Source: Oscillospiraceae bacterium (GTDB taxonomy: Bacteria > Bacillota > Clostridia > Oscillospirales > SIG627). Taken from it: 64,000 nt of DNA. The notes beneath the pieces were generated by a model. That model did no database searches. It saw only the letters and a program-made list of their open reading frames with translations, and was not told the DNA's origin. The position numbers and the translations under genes are program-made. Positions 7,632-17,900 of the stretch are shown here, in pieces. Numbering within the stretch: the stretch's first letter is position 1; each line of letters opens with the position of its first letter. The DNA is taken from positions 31,405 to 95,404 of the forward strand of contig JAYFRN010000025.1 of the NCBI GenBank assembly GCA_034925865.1. The letters are read 5' to 3'.

Positions 7632-9767
7632 ATGAAAAAATTTGCTAGAATCCTTATAATTGCTTTATGCCTGGCAACGGCATTTTCCGTCGCCGCTGCG
7701 GCAATAGTACCATATACTTCATATACATATGATTTGGAAAGATGGATGCTTGAAAGCCCGCACGCATATGTTCCGGATCGTGTAATTGATTCTAAATTTA
7801 TGGGTCTGGTCACTCCGCTCAATGATCCGACTGATATGTTCATCGATGATACTGGAAATGTATATATCGCCGACGCAAAAAATAACAGAATCGTAATATG
7901 CGACGGTAACTACAAACCGTTTATGTTTCTCGACACATTTGTCAACAGCGAAGGAGTACTCGATGAGCTGACAACGCCGTCAGGAATATTCGTAAATGAG
8001 AAGTATATTTATGTTGCGGATACGGACAATTACAGGATCGTTGTTTTTGAACGCAACACCGGAAAATTTGTACGTATTTTCGAGGAACCGAAGGGTGATG
8101 TTTTTCCGGAAAACCATATATACAAGCCTGTCGCTCTCGCGGTTGACCATGCGGATAGAATGTATGTAATAGGTGCAAATACCCATTATGGTGTAATAGC
8201 ATTGAATTCAGACGGAGTATTCACGGGATTTCTCGGAGCACAGACAGCCTCTCTTAACGCGTGGGAAATATTCTGGATGATGATTCAGACAAAGGAACAG
8301 AAAGCCAACCAGAAAAGCGTTGTTCCTACAGAATATAACAATATTACCATAGATCAAAGCGGCTTTATTTATGTAACAACAAATACTGTAGATGAAGGAG
8401 CTTTGATCAGCGCAATAGAAGGCAAATCTAAAGCAGGAACATATATGCCGGTGAAAATGTTAAATCCGAAGGGTGACGATGTAATGACCCGTTCCGGATT
8501 TTACCCGCCGGCGGGCGAGCTGCTTTGGTTTTTCGCAAACACGAACGGACAATCTGCGGGTGTCTCAAGCATCATCGATGTTGCTCTCGGCCCTGACGGG
8601 ATGTGGAGTATTGTCGACTCGAATCGTCAGAAGATATACACCTATGACCACGATGGAAAGCTTCTGTTCGTTTTCGGTGAAAAGGGAACTCAGATAGGTC
8701 AGCTTCAAAGCGTTTCGTCTATATGCTACAAAGGGACCGATCTTCTTGCAATGGATAAGACGACGGACTCTATTACAGTATATAAACGTACAGATTACGG
8801 TGATTTCATAGCAGCTGCTCTCCAAAACAATACAGAGAGAAACTATAATTCTGCTGTAGACTACTGGAAGGAACTGCTTCAGAGAAACGCGAACTTTGAT
8901 CAGGCTTACATCGGAATCGGCGATTCGCTTTACAGAGAAGGAAAATATCAGGAAGCATTCGAATATTATGAGGTTACTTACTCGGTTCAGAAATGTTCCG
9001 ATTCCTTCAAAAATATTCGGAAACAATGGATAGAAAAATATATACTCATTATACCGGCGGTTATAATTTTAGTAGTGCTGTTGTTATCAAAATTCTTTAA
9101 ATATGCTAACAAGGTTAATAAAGCCGGTCAGGTAATGAAGGAAAAGAGAACACTGAAAGAAGCCGTGCTTTACGGATTCCATGTGATTTTCCATCCTTTC
9201 GACGGATTCTGGGATTTAAAGCATGAAAAACGCGGTAATTTAAAAGGTGCTATTTTCATTATTGCTTTTACCGTAGTTGCATTTATATACCAGGGGCTTG
9301 GAAAGGCATTTATTTTCAGTCCTTACAATCAGGGAATTAACTTCTTCGGCGAAATTCTTTCTGTTTTAACACCGTATTTCCTTTGGTCACTTGCCAACTG
9401 GTGTCTTACGACTTTATTTGACGGCGAAGGAAGCTTCAAAGATATATGTATCGCCACGGCATATTCAATGCTGCCGCTGCCGTTAATGATCATACCGGCG
9501 ACTCTTTTGACAAATGTCATAACTATTGAAGAAGCATCGCTTGTCAATCTCTTCGTACAGATAGCATATATATGGATGGGATTCCTGTTATTCTTCGGAA
9601 TGATGGTGACACACGATTATTCACTATCAAAGAATATCCTTACATCTCTCGGCACACTTGTTGGAATGGCGTTTATCATGTTCGTCGGAGTTCTTTTCTC
9701 AGGACTTCTCGCGAAGCTCTTCCAGTTCTTTTATAACATTTATGTCGAGCTCTCATACCGAATGTAA
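7632..9767 (+). CDS. NHL-repeat / TPR / YIP1-domain membrane protein
   Basis: About 711 residues with an unusual architecture. An N-terminal signal anchor (ARILIIALCLATAFSVAAAA) comes first, then an extracellular beta-propeller of NHL-type repeats (about 45-395: FIDDTGNVYIADAKNNRIVIC, IYVADTDNYRIVVF, YVTTNTVDEG, WSIVDSNRQKIYTYD). A short TPR-like helical pair (~405-455, AYIGIGDSLYREGKYQEAFEYYE) follows, then a transmembrane helix (IPAVIILVVLLLSKFF) and a C-terminal multi-helix YIP1-like domain (~510-710). AGGAGG lies at 7621-7626; the ATG at 7632 is better spaced than the adjacent ATG at 7629. It sits between permease pair 1 and the DUF5696 gene. A docking or sensing role at the membrane is inferred from architecture and context; no enzymatic motif is seen. 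Confidence 0.8.
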   Translation: MKKFARILIIALCLATAFSVAAAAIVPYTSYTYDLERWMLESPHAYVPDRVIDSKFMGLVTPLNDPTDMFIDDTGNVYIADAKNNRIVICDGNYKPFMFLDTFVNSEGVLDELTTPSGIFVNEKYIYVADTDNYRIVVFERNTGKFVRIFEEPKGDVFPENHIYKPVALAVDHADRMYVIGANTHYGVIALNSDGVFTGFLGAQTASLNAWEIFWMMIQTKEQKANQKSVVPTEYNNITIDQSGFIYVTTNTVDEGALISAIEGKSKAGTYMPVKMLNPKGDDVMTRSGFYPPAGELLWFFANTNGQSAGVSSIIDVALGPDGMWSIVDSNRQKIYTYDHDGKLLFVFGEKGTQIGQLQSVSSICYKGTDLLAMDKTTDSITVYKRTDYGDFIAAALQNNTERNYNSAVDYWKELLQRNANFDQAYIGIGDSLYREGKYQEAFEYYEVTYSVQKCSDSFKNIRKQWIEKYILIIPAVIILVVLLLSKFFKYANKVNKAGQVMKEKRTLKEAVLYGFHVIFHPFDGFWDLKHEKRGNLKGAIFIIAFTVVAFIYQGLGKAFIFSPYNQGINFFGEILSVLTPYFLWSLANWCLTTLFDGEGSFKDICIATAYSMLPLPLMIIPATLLTNVITIEEASLVNLFVQIAYIWMGFLLFFGMMVTHDYSLSKNILTSLGTLVGMAFIMFVGVLFSGLLAKLFQFFYNIYVELSYRM

Positions 9768-9796
9768 CTGTAACAGAATTAAGAAAGGAGCAAATT

Positions 9797-12550
9797 ATGA
9801 AAATCAAGCAAACGATTTCAATTCTGCTGACCACTTTTATGTTGGCGGGAACTCTCTCTTCTCTGTCTGTACAACCGGTATCTGCGGCAGATGATGAAAA
9901 AGAGAAAATTAATTATATCACAACATCGTATGCGAATCCTGAAGAAAAGCTTGCGACGATGACAATGGTATATTCCGCCAACGGAACCGAGTTTTATTAT
10001 CAGAATGAAACCGGTGAAGTAGCGGTCAGGAATACAACGACCGGTCAGATTCTTTTTACTAATCCATACGATGTCGGAAGCGAAAAAACATACGGATCCG
10101 AGACCGTTAAACAGAAGATCCTGTCTCAGATATTGCTGAACTATACTACGCTTTCAACAAACACGACGTATGATTTGTCCAGCTATACGGATGCAGCTCT
10201 GAAGAATCAGATTGCGCTCAAGATGATAAAGGGCGGAATCAGGGTTGAATATACTATCGGTTCGACATCAAAAAGGCAAATCGTTCCGAGAAGAATATCG
10301 AAGGAGCGCTTTGAAACGCAAATTATTGATAAAATAACAGATAGTTTTGTCAAGGGAAAAGTAGCAGCGTTCTATATAATAAAAGATCCAAAAGATCCAA
10401 ATTTGAATGATAAGCAGCGCAAGGAAATGATTGCGTCACTGCCTATTACTGAGAAATTCCCAGTATATGTTATATCTTCGGATGTTAACCAAAATGAAAT
10501 CAACACACTGGAAGGTTTCATAAAAAAATATACGGATTATACTCTTGAAGACATGATGGCAGATCACGCGGAAACCGAATACGTTCTCGGAAACGCGTCG
10601 CCTCCTGTTTTCAAAATGGCGCTTGAGTATAAGATAGATTCTGACGGCGGGTTTACAGTCACGATGCCTGCGCGCGGAATACAGTTTGACGCCGCGACAT
10701 ATTCGTTGAACAATATCGATATACTTCCGTATTTCGGCTGCGGCAATATCAGCGAAACAGGATACGGCTTTGTGCCTGACGGAAGCGGAGCGATAATAAG
10801 ATTCGAGGATGTCGCAGACGCAAATGTTACTGTTGCCGCTCAGCTCTACGGCAACGACAGCGCATTCCACGATGAAACGTTTGGAACCGCTTACGGCGGA
10901 AACATGGAAATTTGGAGACTGCCGGTATTCGGAATAGTAAGAAACTCTGAATTTTCATATGTCAAAAAAGTAAGCGAACAGGTTCAGAAAAAAGACAGCG
11001 ACGGAAATCCGATGGTAGATGAAAACGGCTCTCCTGTCATGGAGACTGTAGAAAAGACAGTTACTGAAAAGGACACCGTCACTCACGGCTATGTCGGAAT
11101 AATCACCGAAGGCGAGAGCCTTTCAAGACTTCAATACAACGGCGGGGGCTCCGTCAATCCATATCAGACAATGTTCATGAAGGTGTTTCCGAGACAGACA
11201 GACTCATATCCGCTGTCAGGACTTACCGTTTCAGGCGGCACCGCAACCTATACAGTACAGTGCAAACGCAGATATGTAGGAAACTACACTATCAAATTCA
11301 AAATGCTGTATGATAAGGATGCCACATATGTCGGAATGGCAAAAGCATACCGAGATTACCTTATCGGCAATGGAGAGCTTTCAAAGCTTGAAAACACAGG
11401 AGATATTCCGCTTTATATCGAAACAATGGGAGATATCGACGCTATCGAAAAGAAAGTCGGAATGCCTGTAAACGTAAAAAAACCTCTTACAACCTTTGAT
11501 CAAGCCCAGACAATACTTCAGGAGCTTATGGACGCAGGAATAAAGAATCTGAATCTGAAGTATATAGGATGGTACAACGGCGGACTTTATAATACTCCTC
11601 CCTGCAAGCTTTCTGTTGATAGCGTTCTTGGCGGTGAAAACGGGCTTAAAGCGCTGAACGAATTTGCGGAAGCAAACAATATAGGTTTATTCCCTGATTT
11701 TGATTATCTTTATGTTCATTGGAGAGAGACTTTTGACGGATTCAACATGCGTCAGGATGCAGCTCAGACTGTAGAAGGCAGATTTGCGCGCCAAAAATAC
11801 TATTTCCCTGCAGCTCAGGCTTACTTTAATGCGGGTCCTCCGCTGATCTCCTCAAATGTAATACTGTCGTTCTATTCTAAGATTAAAGATAAATTCAATT
11901 CCTATGGAATTAAAGGCATATCCTTTGAAACAATGGGTCAGGCCCTTAATTCTGACAATAACGATGAAGCTCCGCTTAACCGCGAGGATTCAAAGGAATT
12001 GATTATTGATTTTCTTAAAAATGCTGTTGCTGATGGCAAAGAGGTTGTTGTAAGCGGCGGAAACGCATATACCATACCGTACGCAACTCACATTCTTGGT
12101 GTTCCGCTTGACAGCAGCAACAGAAACTATGAAAGCGAAAATGTTCCGTTCATAGGAATCGTACTCCATGGTTATAAAGAATTTTCCGGAACTGCAATAA
12201 ACCTTGCCGGCGATTATAAATACAATTTTCTCAAGCTGATTGAGAACGGTGCTGACCCATACTTTGTTATGTCATATGACAACACAGCCACACTTAGAAA
12301 TTCGGATTACAGCCGTTATTACTCCGTACAGTACTCAATTTGGAAAGATGACGTCATATCGACGTATAAAGAACTGAATGATGTCCTGTCAAAAGTGAGA
12401 ACAGCAACCATAGAAGCGCATGGACTTATCGATTACAGAGTTGTTCAGGTGACCTATTCGAACGGTGTCAAATTCATCCTCAATTATAATAACTATGAGG
12501 TTGAGATAAACGGCGAAAAGATCCCAGCGCTCGGTTATCTTGTGAAATAG
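9797..12550 (+). CDS. DUF5696-domain secreted protein
   Basis: 917 residues with a signal peptide (MKIKQTISILLTTFMLAGTLSSLSVQPVSA) and no lipobox. The N-terminal ~300 residues are mixed alpha/beta and start with a segment that reads like a mutarotase or glycosidase N-domain (MVYSANGTEFYYQNETGEVAVRN). The middle and C-terminal part (from ~530: PLYIETMGDIDAIEKK, LQELMDAGIKNLNLKYIGWYNGGLY, LFPDFDYLYVHW) has the spacing of a TIM barrel resembling glycoside hydrolase families, which matches my memory of DUF5696. Candidate acidic residues include D in LFPDFDY and E in GISFETMG. AGAAAGGAG precedes the ATG. I infer a glycan-processing or glycan-recognising role linked to the flanking permeases; activity is not shown. 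Confidence 0.75.
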   Translation: MKIKQTISILLTTFMLAGTLSSLSVQPVSAADDEKEKINYITTSYANPEEKLATMTMVYSANGTEFYYQNETGEVAVRNTTTGQILFTNPYDVGSEKTYGSETVKQKILSQILLNYTTLSTNTTYDLSSYTDAALKNQIALKMIKGGIRVEYTIGSTSKRQIVPRRISKERFETQIIDKITDSFVKGKVAAFYIIKDPKDPNLNDKQRKEMIASLPITEKFPVYVISSDVNQNEINTLEGFIKKYTDYTLEDMMADHAETEYVLGNASPPVFKMALEYKIDSDGGFTVTMPARGIQFDAATYSLNNIDILPYFGCGNISETGYGFVPDGSGAIIRFEDVADANVTVAAQLYGNDSAFHDETFGTAYGGNMEIWRLPVFGIVRNSEFSYVKKVSEQVQKKDSDGNPMVDENGSPVMETVEKTVTEKDTVTHGYVGIITEGESLSRLQYNGGGSVNPYQTMFMKVFPRQTDSYPLSGLTVSGGTATYTVQCKRRYVGNYTIKFKMLYDKDATYVGMAKAYRDYLIGNGELSKLENTGDIPLYIETMGDIDAIEKKVGMPVNVKKPLTTFDQAQTILQELMDAGIKNLNLKYIGWYNGGLYNTPPCKLSVDSVLGGENGLKALNEFAEANNIGLFPDFDYLYVHWRETFDGFNMRQDAAQTVEGRFARQKYYFPAAQAYFNAGPPLISSNVILSFYSKIKDKFNSYGIKGISFETMGQALNSDNNDEAPLNREDSKELIIDFLKNAVADGKEVVVSGGNAYTIPYATHILGVPLDSSNRNYESENVPFIGIVLHGYKEFSGTAINLAGDYKYNFLKLIENGADPYFVMSYDNTATLRNSDYSRYYSVQYSIWKDDVISTYKELNDVLSKVRTATIEAHGLIDYRVVQVTYSNGVKFILNYNNYEVEINGEKIPALGYLVK

Positions 12551-12560
12551 AAAGGGTGGT

Positions 12561-13553
12561 ATGCAGCTTATGAACAGCGGAGCAGCGGTAAAACAAATAC
12601 CGAACACACAGGTTAAAAAGCGTCGCAAAACCAAATCTCTCGATAAAAAAAAGGCGAGAATGGGTTGGATTTTTGTACTACCCTTCGTTCTCATCTTCGT
12701 GCTTGTATATGTCCCGATAGTATTTGATTCAATCAATTACAGTTTTAATGAAATAGAAATCCTTTCCGGCGGCGGATTCGACCTTGACTATGTGGGGTGG
12801 GATAACTACACATACGCTTTGATGGAAGACGCAAATTATGTTCAGGTTCTGACGACAGGCATACAACAGCTGATATTTGATATACCGGCAATCGTCATAT
12901 TCTCTTTGTTTATGGCAGTCCTGTTGAATCAGAAGATGGTCGGACGTACCTTTTTCAGAGCGGTATTTTTCATTCCAGTAATTCTTTCTACCGGTATAAT
13001 TGAAAGAATTGATACAGACAACCTCATGCGGACGGCAATTGACTCCGGAGTCGGTATTGAGACAGGCGATGATCAGATGAAAAACCAGGCTTCGCAGGTC
13101 ATATCGATGATGGATGTTCGTGCCTTATTTGAAAACATGAAGGTCGGACAGGATCTTGTTAAATATGTCGTTCAAATGGTCAATAACATATATAACATTA
13201 TAAACCGTTCCGGCGTACAGATGCTTATATTCCTTGCGGGGCTCCAGTCCATTTCGCCCGCGATTTACGAATCGTGCACAATGGAAGGTGCCACCGCGTG
13301 GGAGACCTTCTGGAAAATTACCTTCCCGATGATTTCTCCGATGATACTCGTCAACACGGTTTATACGGTAATTGACGCGTTCACATCACAGAACAACACG
13401 GTAATGCAATATATTCAGAAAGTCGGCATAATGACAGACGGTAACGTAAAATCTTCCGCAATGAGCTGGATGTACTTCCTGATCGTAATGCTGATAATAT
13501 CTGTTGTTGCGGCATTGCTGAGCGCGTATGTATTCTACCAGCGCAAAGATTAA
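12561..13553 (+). CDS. ABC sugar transporter permease (MalF-like), second pair
   Basis: 330 residues. A basic N-terminus (VKKRRKTKSLDKKKAR) precedes the first helix, WIFVLPFVLIFVLVYVPIVF. The EAA loop is ESCTMEGATAWETFWKITFPMISP (near residue 235). Unlike the first MalF-like gene, it has a ~60-residue insertion between membrane segments (about 145-210, IERIDTDNLMRTAIDSGVGI through NIYNIINRSGVQ), predicted to be outside the membrane. AAAGGGTGG is the RBS, 10 bases after the DUF5696 gene. Together with the next gene it forms a second permease pair in the same transcript. Confidence 0.88.
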   Translation: MQLMNSGAAVKQIPNTQVKKRRKTKSLDKKKARMGWIFVLPFVLIFVLVYVPIVFDSINYSFNEIEILSGGGFDLDYVGWDNYTYALMEDANYVQVLTTGIQQLIFDIPAIVIFSLFMAVLLNQKMVGRTFFRAVFFIPVILSTGIIERIDTDNLMRTAIDSGVGIETGDDQMKNQASQVISMMDVRALFENMKVGQDLVKYVVQMVNNIYNIINRSGVQMLIFLAGLQSISPAIYESCTMEGATAWETFWKITFPMISPMILVNTVYTVIDAFTSQNNTVMQYIQKVGIMTDGNVKSSAMSWMYFLIVMLIISVVAALLSAYVFYQRKD

Positions 13554-13570
13554 GAAAGGAGGAGACAAAA

Positions 13571-14695
13571 ATGAATAATACCGATATAAAAACAGCTGAA
13601 AAGCTCAAGCATTCCGGAAAAAATTTAAATATCAATAAAAACGCGAACGCAAACAAGAAGATCAAGGTTGACTTCGAGGGAAAAACCAGCGCCGGAGAAA
13701 GATTCCGTCTTCGTGTATTCTCACTGTATTTTCTTAAAAATATCGTCTGGGTCATATTCAGACTCGTCCTCCTTCTTGGAATATCCTACGTTATAATCCT
13801 TCCCTTTGTGACAAAAATCGCCGGTTCGATCATGAGTCCGGACGACTTCCTGGACGTAACCGTAAAATTAATTTCAAAATATCCGACACTTGACACCTAT
13901 AAGTACATCATTACTGAAAATAAGTATCTTACAGCGCTTTCCAATACGGCTATTCTTTCGCTTTTATGCGCAGTCGTGCAGATGTTGACCTGTGCTGTTG
14001 TTGGATACGGATTTTCGAAGTTTAAATTCCGCGGCAACAAGTTCCTGTTTTTATGTGTTGTTTTCACGATGATCGTACCTCACCAGACGCTTCAGCTTTC
14101 TATGTTCATGAAGTTCAGATATTTCGATATCTACGGAATTTATAGCTTTATATATAAAACATTTAATCTCGAATCGTTTTATACTATAGGCAAGGATAAA
14201 TTCTTCAGGTTTGATTCAGTGAATCTCATCAACACATATTGGCCGCTCGCCATTCTCTCTTTCGGCGGACTCGCGTTTAAGAACGGACTTTATATATTTA
14301 TTATGCGTCAGTTCTATAAAGGCGTTCCTGATGAGCTTGAAGAAGCGGCGTATGTCGATGGCTCCGGTGTTATAAAAACCTTTGTGAAAATCATCATTCC
14401 TCTTTCCATACCGATGATGGTCACAGTATTCCTATTCGCGTTTTCGTGGCAGTGGTCGGACAACTTCTATACAAGCTTCTTCTTTACAAAAGAAGGACTT
14501 TATTTGATGCCTCACATTGTGAGCGTTCCGAAAACTTTGGAAAAGGCATCTCAGCTGCTTCCTAATGCCGCGGCGTATCAAAACGCAATAACAAGCACAT
14601 GCGGACTCATGATAGTATTTCCTCTTATTATACTCTATTGTTTCTGCCAGAATTTCCTTATCCAGGGAATTGAGAGATCCGGTATAGTCGGCTGA
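13571..14695 (+). CDS. ABC sugar transporter permease (MalG-like), second pair
   Basis: 374 residues, about 80 longer than a standard MalG. It has a ~55-residue hydrophilic, Lys/Asn-rich cytoplasmic extension at the N-terminus, and an insertion of ~45 residues between helices (FRYFDIYGIYSFIYKTFNLE through DSVNLINTYW). The EAA loop is EEAAYVDGSGVIKTFVKIIIPLSIP. AAAGGAGGAG precedes the ATG. It is the last gene before a strong terminator. The insertions in both members of this pair suggest a shared extracytoplasmic surface, perhaps for the oversized binding protein or DUF5696 protein (inference). Confidence 0.88.
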   Translation: MNNTDIKTAEKLKHSGKNLNINKNANANKKIKVDFEGKTSAGERFRLRVFSLYFLKNIVWVIFRLVLLLGISYVIILPFVTKIAGSIMSPDDFLDVTVKLISKYPTLDTYKYIITENKYLTALSNTAILSLLCAVVQMLTCAVVGYGFSKFKFRGNKFLFLCVVFTMIVPHQTLQLSMFMKFRYFDIYGIYSFIYKTFNLESFYTIGKDKFFRFDSVNLINTYWPLAILSFGGLAFKNGLYIFIMRQFYKGVPDELEEAAYVDGSGVIKTFVKIIIPLSIPMMVTVFLFAFSWQWSDNFYTSFFFTKEGLYLMPHIVSVPKTLEKASQLLPNAAAYQNAITSTCGLMIVFPLIILYCFCQNFLIQGIERSGIVG

Positions 14696-14714
14696 AATTA
14701 TAAAAAAAGAGAAG

Positions 14715-14751
14715 CTCCCCGCGGGAATATTTCCGCGGGGAGAAATTTTTT
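14715..14751 (+). terminator. Intrinsic terminator ending the carbohydrate-ABC locus
   Basis: A 10-base-pair GC-rich stem CTCCCCGCGG / CCGCGGGGAG (14715-14724 and 14733-14742) with an 8-base loop, followed by a T6 run at 14746-14751. It isolates the upstream locus from rpoB. Confidence 0.9.
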
Positions 14752-14794
14752 GAGACAAGATTTCGCTTTTATTTATGAAAATACGAAAAAGTTA

Positions 14795-14823
14795 TTGACA
14801 AATAAACCTCTTTGTGATATTAT
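14795..14823 (+). promoter_or_regulatory. Promoter of rpoBC
   Basis: TTGACA (14795-14800), 17-base spacer, TATTAT (14818-14823); an overlapping TATAAT lies at 14821-14826. A leader of roughly 150 bases precedes the start codon. Having its own promoter agrees with the absence of rplJL upstream. Confidence 0.75.
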
Positions 14824-14982
14824 AATAAACTGCATATTAATTCGCGCAAAAAAGAAAAACTGTAACATTTTTGTAAATATACGGCATTCTAAATGTAAAA
14901 TTTACGCGTTTTCATAGAAAATACAGTTGTGAATATGAACCGGGAATTTTCAAAGACTGATTTTGAATGGAGTGGTTGTTTT

Positions 14983-17900
14983 ATGATGAAACCTTGCCAA
15001 TTGGGCAACAACGTGCGCATGAGCTTTTCCAAGATCAACGAGACACTGGAAATGCCGAACCTTATCGAGGTTCAACGGAGATCCTACGAATGGTTTCTTA
15101 ACGAAGGCCTTATGGAGGTGCTGCGCGATGTATCTCCGATAGTCGATTATTCCGGCAATCTTTTTATTGATTTCGTCGATTACAGAATCGAAAGAACACC
15201 TAAATATCCGGTAGAGGAATGTAAAGAGCGCGACGTAAACTACGCCGTGCCGCTTCGCGTCAAGGTCAGGCTTTCGAAAAAGGCCACCGATGAAATAAAG
15301 GAACAGGAAATATTCATGGGCGATTTCCCGCTCATGACCGACAACGGCACATTTGTCATAAACGGAGCAGAGAGAGTCATTGTTTCTCAGATTGTGCGTT
15401 CCCCTGGTATCTATTATGAAAAGTCCACCGACAAAATCGGAAAAAATACATTTGCCGCCACGGTTATTCCTTACCGCGGCGCATGGCTTGAATATGAGAC
15501 GGATTTAAACGACGTCTTTTATGTCCGCATAGATAAAAACAGAAAATTGCCGGTTACAATCTTCATCCGCGCGCTCGGTCTCAGCACTGATTCCGATATA
15601 TACGCCATGTTCGGCGAGGATGAAAAGATAAAAAACACAATAGAAAAAGATATGATTTCCGCCGCTGCCGAGGCCAACAAGACGACGCCTTACGAAGAGG
15701 CGCTCAAGGAAATATATCGACGTCTGCGTCCGGGAGATCCTCCGCTGATTGAAAGCGCCGAGATACTCATAAACAATCTGTTTTTTGATGCCAGGAGATA
15801 CGACATTTCAGCGGTCGGACGCTATAAATTCAATAAAAAGCTCGCTTTGGCACGCAGAATTTCCGGATTCAGGCTTGCTCAGGACGCAGTATCAAAGCTG
15901 ACGGGAGAGATCGTATTTGAAAAGAATACGCTTCTTGACCGTGAAAAAGCTTTAAAGATTCAAGATGCCGGAATATGCGAGGTGTTCGTGTATACCGACA
16001 GTGAAAAGCGCGAAAAAGTCCGCAAGGTGTTTTCGAACGGCATGGTCAACATATCTAAAATCCTTGGATATCCGATAGAAGAAAAAACCGGAATCAAAGA
16101 AATGGGCCGCCTCAGCATACTTCTGGAAATAATGAACGAAGCTGAGACTGAAGAAGATGTCATTTCTCTCATAAAACAGCGCCGAGACGAGCTTATTCCA
16201 AAACATATAACACGCGAGGATATATACGCTTCCATAAACTATCTCATTTGTCTTTCATATGGTATAGGAAATGAAGACGACATAGACCACCTAGGAAACC
16301 GCCGCCTCCGTTCTGTGGGAGAGCTTTTACAGAATCAGCTGCGCATCGGTTTTTCGAGAATGGATAAAATCGTCAAGGAACGTATGTCTATTCAGGACAA
16401 TGAAACGCTTACTCCACAGGCTTTGATCAATATAAGACCGGTGGTTTCGGCAATAAAAGAATTTTTCGGTTCTTCTCCGCTGTCTCAGTTTATGGACCAG
16501 AACAATCCGCTTTCAGAGCTGACACATAAGCGCCGTCTGTCCGCGCTGGGCCCCGGAGGTCTTTCGCGTGACCGCGCATCGTTCGAGGTACGCGACGTTC
16601 ACTATACACAATACGGCAGAATGTGTCCGATAGAGACGCCTGAAGGTCCGAATATCGGTCTTATCTCGTATTTGTCGACATATGCGCGGATCAGTGAGTT
16701 CGGCTTTATAGAGGCGCCTTACCGCAAAGTCAACAAAGCGACCGGAGTGGTCACAAGCGAAATCGAATACATGACGGCCGACGTCGAGGACGAATACATT
16801 GTCGCCCAGGCCAACGAGCCGCTCACCGAAGAAAACAAATTTAAGAACAAGAAAGTCACCGCCCGTTTCCGCGAGGAAATTCTCGAAGTTGAACAGGAGC
16901 GGATAGACTACATGGATATATCTCCGAAAATGGTGGTTTCCGTTGCGACGGCACTGATTCCATTTTTGGAAAACGACGATAACTCACGCGCCCTGATGGG
17001 TTCGAACATGCAGAAGCAGGCCGTACCTCTTATGGTAACCGAATCGCCGATTGTCGGCACCGGCATGGAATACAAGGCCGCTGTCGATTCCGGCGTCTGC
17101 GTGCTTTGCCGCGAAAGCGGATATGTCGAAAGCGTAAGCTCCAACAAAATCAGCATTGTCACGGACAACGGACGGCATGATACCTATGGGCTTATCAAAT
17201 TCAAACGCACAAACCAGGGAACATGCATCAATCAGCGTCCGATAGTAAACAAGGACGACCGCGTTGAAAAGGGCATGGTCATCGCGGACGGCGCCGCCAC
17301 ATCCAACGGCGAGCTTGCTCTAGGTAAGAACGTCCTGATCGGCTTTATGACATGGGAAGGATATAACTACGAGGATGCTGTCCTTATCAACGAAAGGCTT
17401 GTCCGCGAGGATGTTTATACCTCGATCCATATAGAAGAATATTCGCATGAAGCCCGCGACACTAAGCTCGGACCTGAAGAAATTACAAAGGATATCCCCA
17501 GCGTCGGCGACGATGCGTTAAAAGACCTCACCGTCGACGGTATCATCCGCAAGGGCGCGGAGGTTCACGCAGGCGACATACTCGTCGGAAAGGTCACTCC
17601 TAAAGGAGAGACCGAGCTCACCGCGGAAGAAAGACTGCTCCGCGCCATATTCGGGGAAAAAGCCAGAGAAGTCAGAGATACATCTCTCAGGCTCCCGCAT
17701 GGCGAGAGCGGAATCGTAGTGGATGTCAGGACTCTTTCACGCGAAAACGGAGACACGGAGATGTCTCCCGGAGTGAATAAAGTAGTAAAAGTATATGTCG
17801 CCCAAAAGAGAAAGATTTCTGTCGGTGACAAAATGGCCGGCCGTCACGGAAACAAGGGCGTTATTTCCCGCATACTTCCGCCGGAGGATATGCCGTTCCT

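Noticed and set aside
14929-14982. Upstream ATG that would lengthen RpoB by 18 residues
   Set aside because: No ribosome-binding site, and the extra residues match no RpoB N-terminus; ATG 14983 has GGAG and the canonical sequence.
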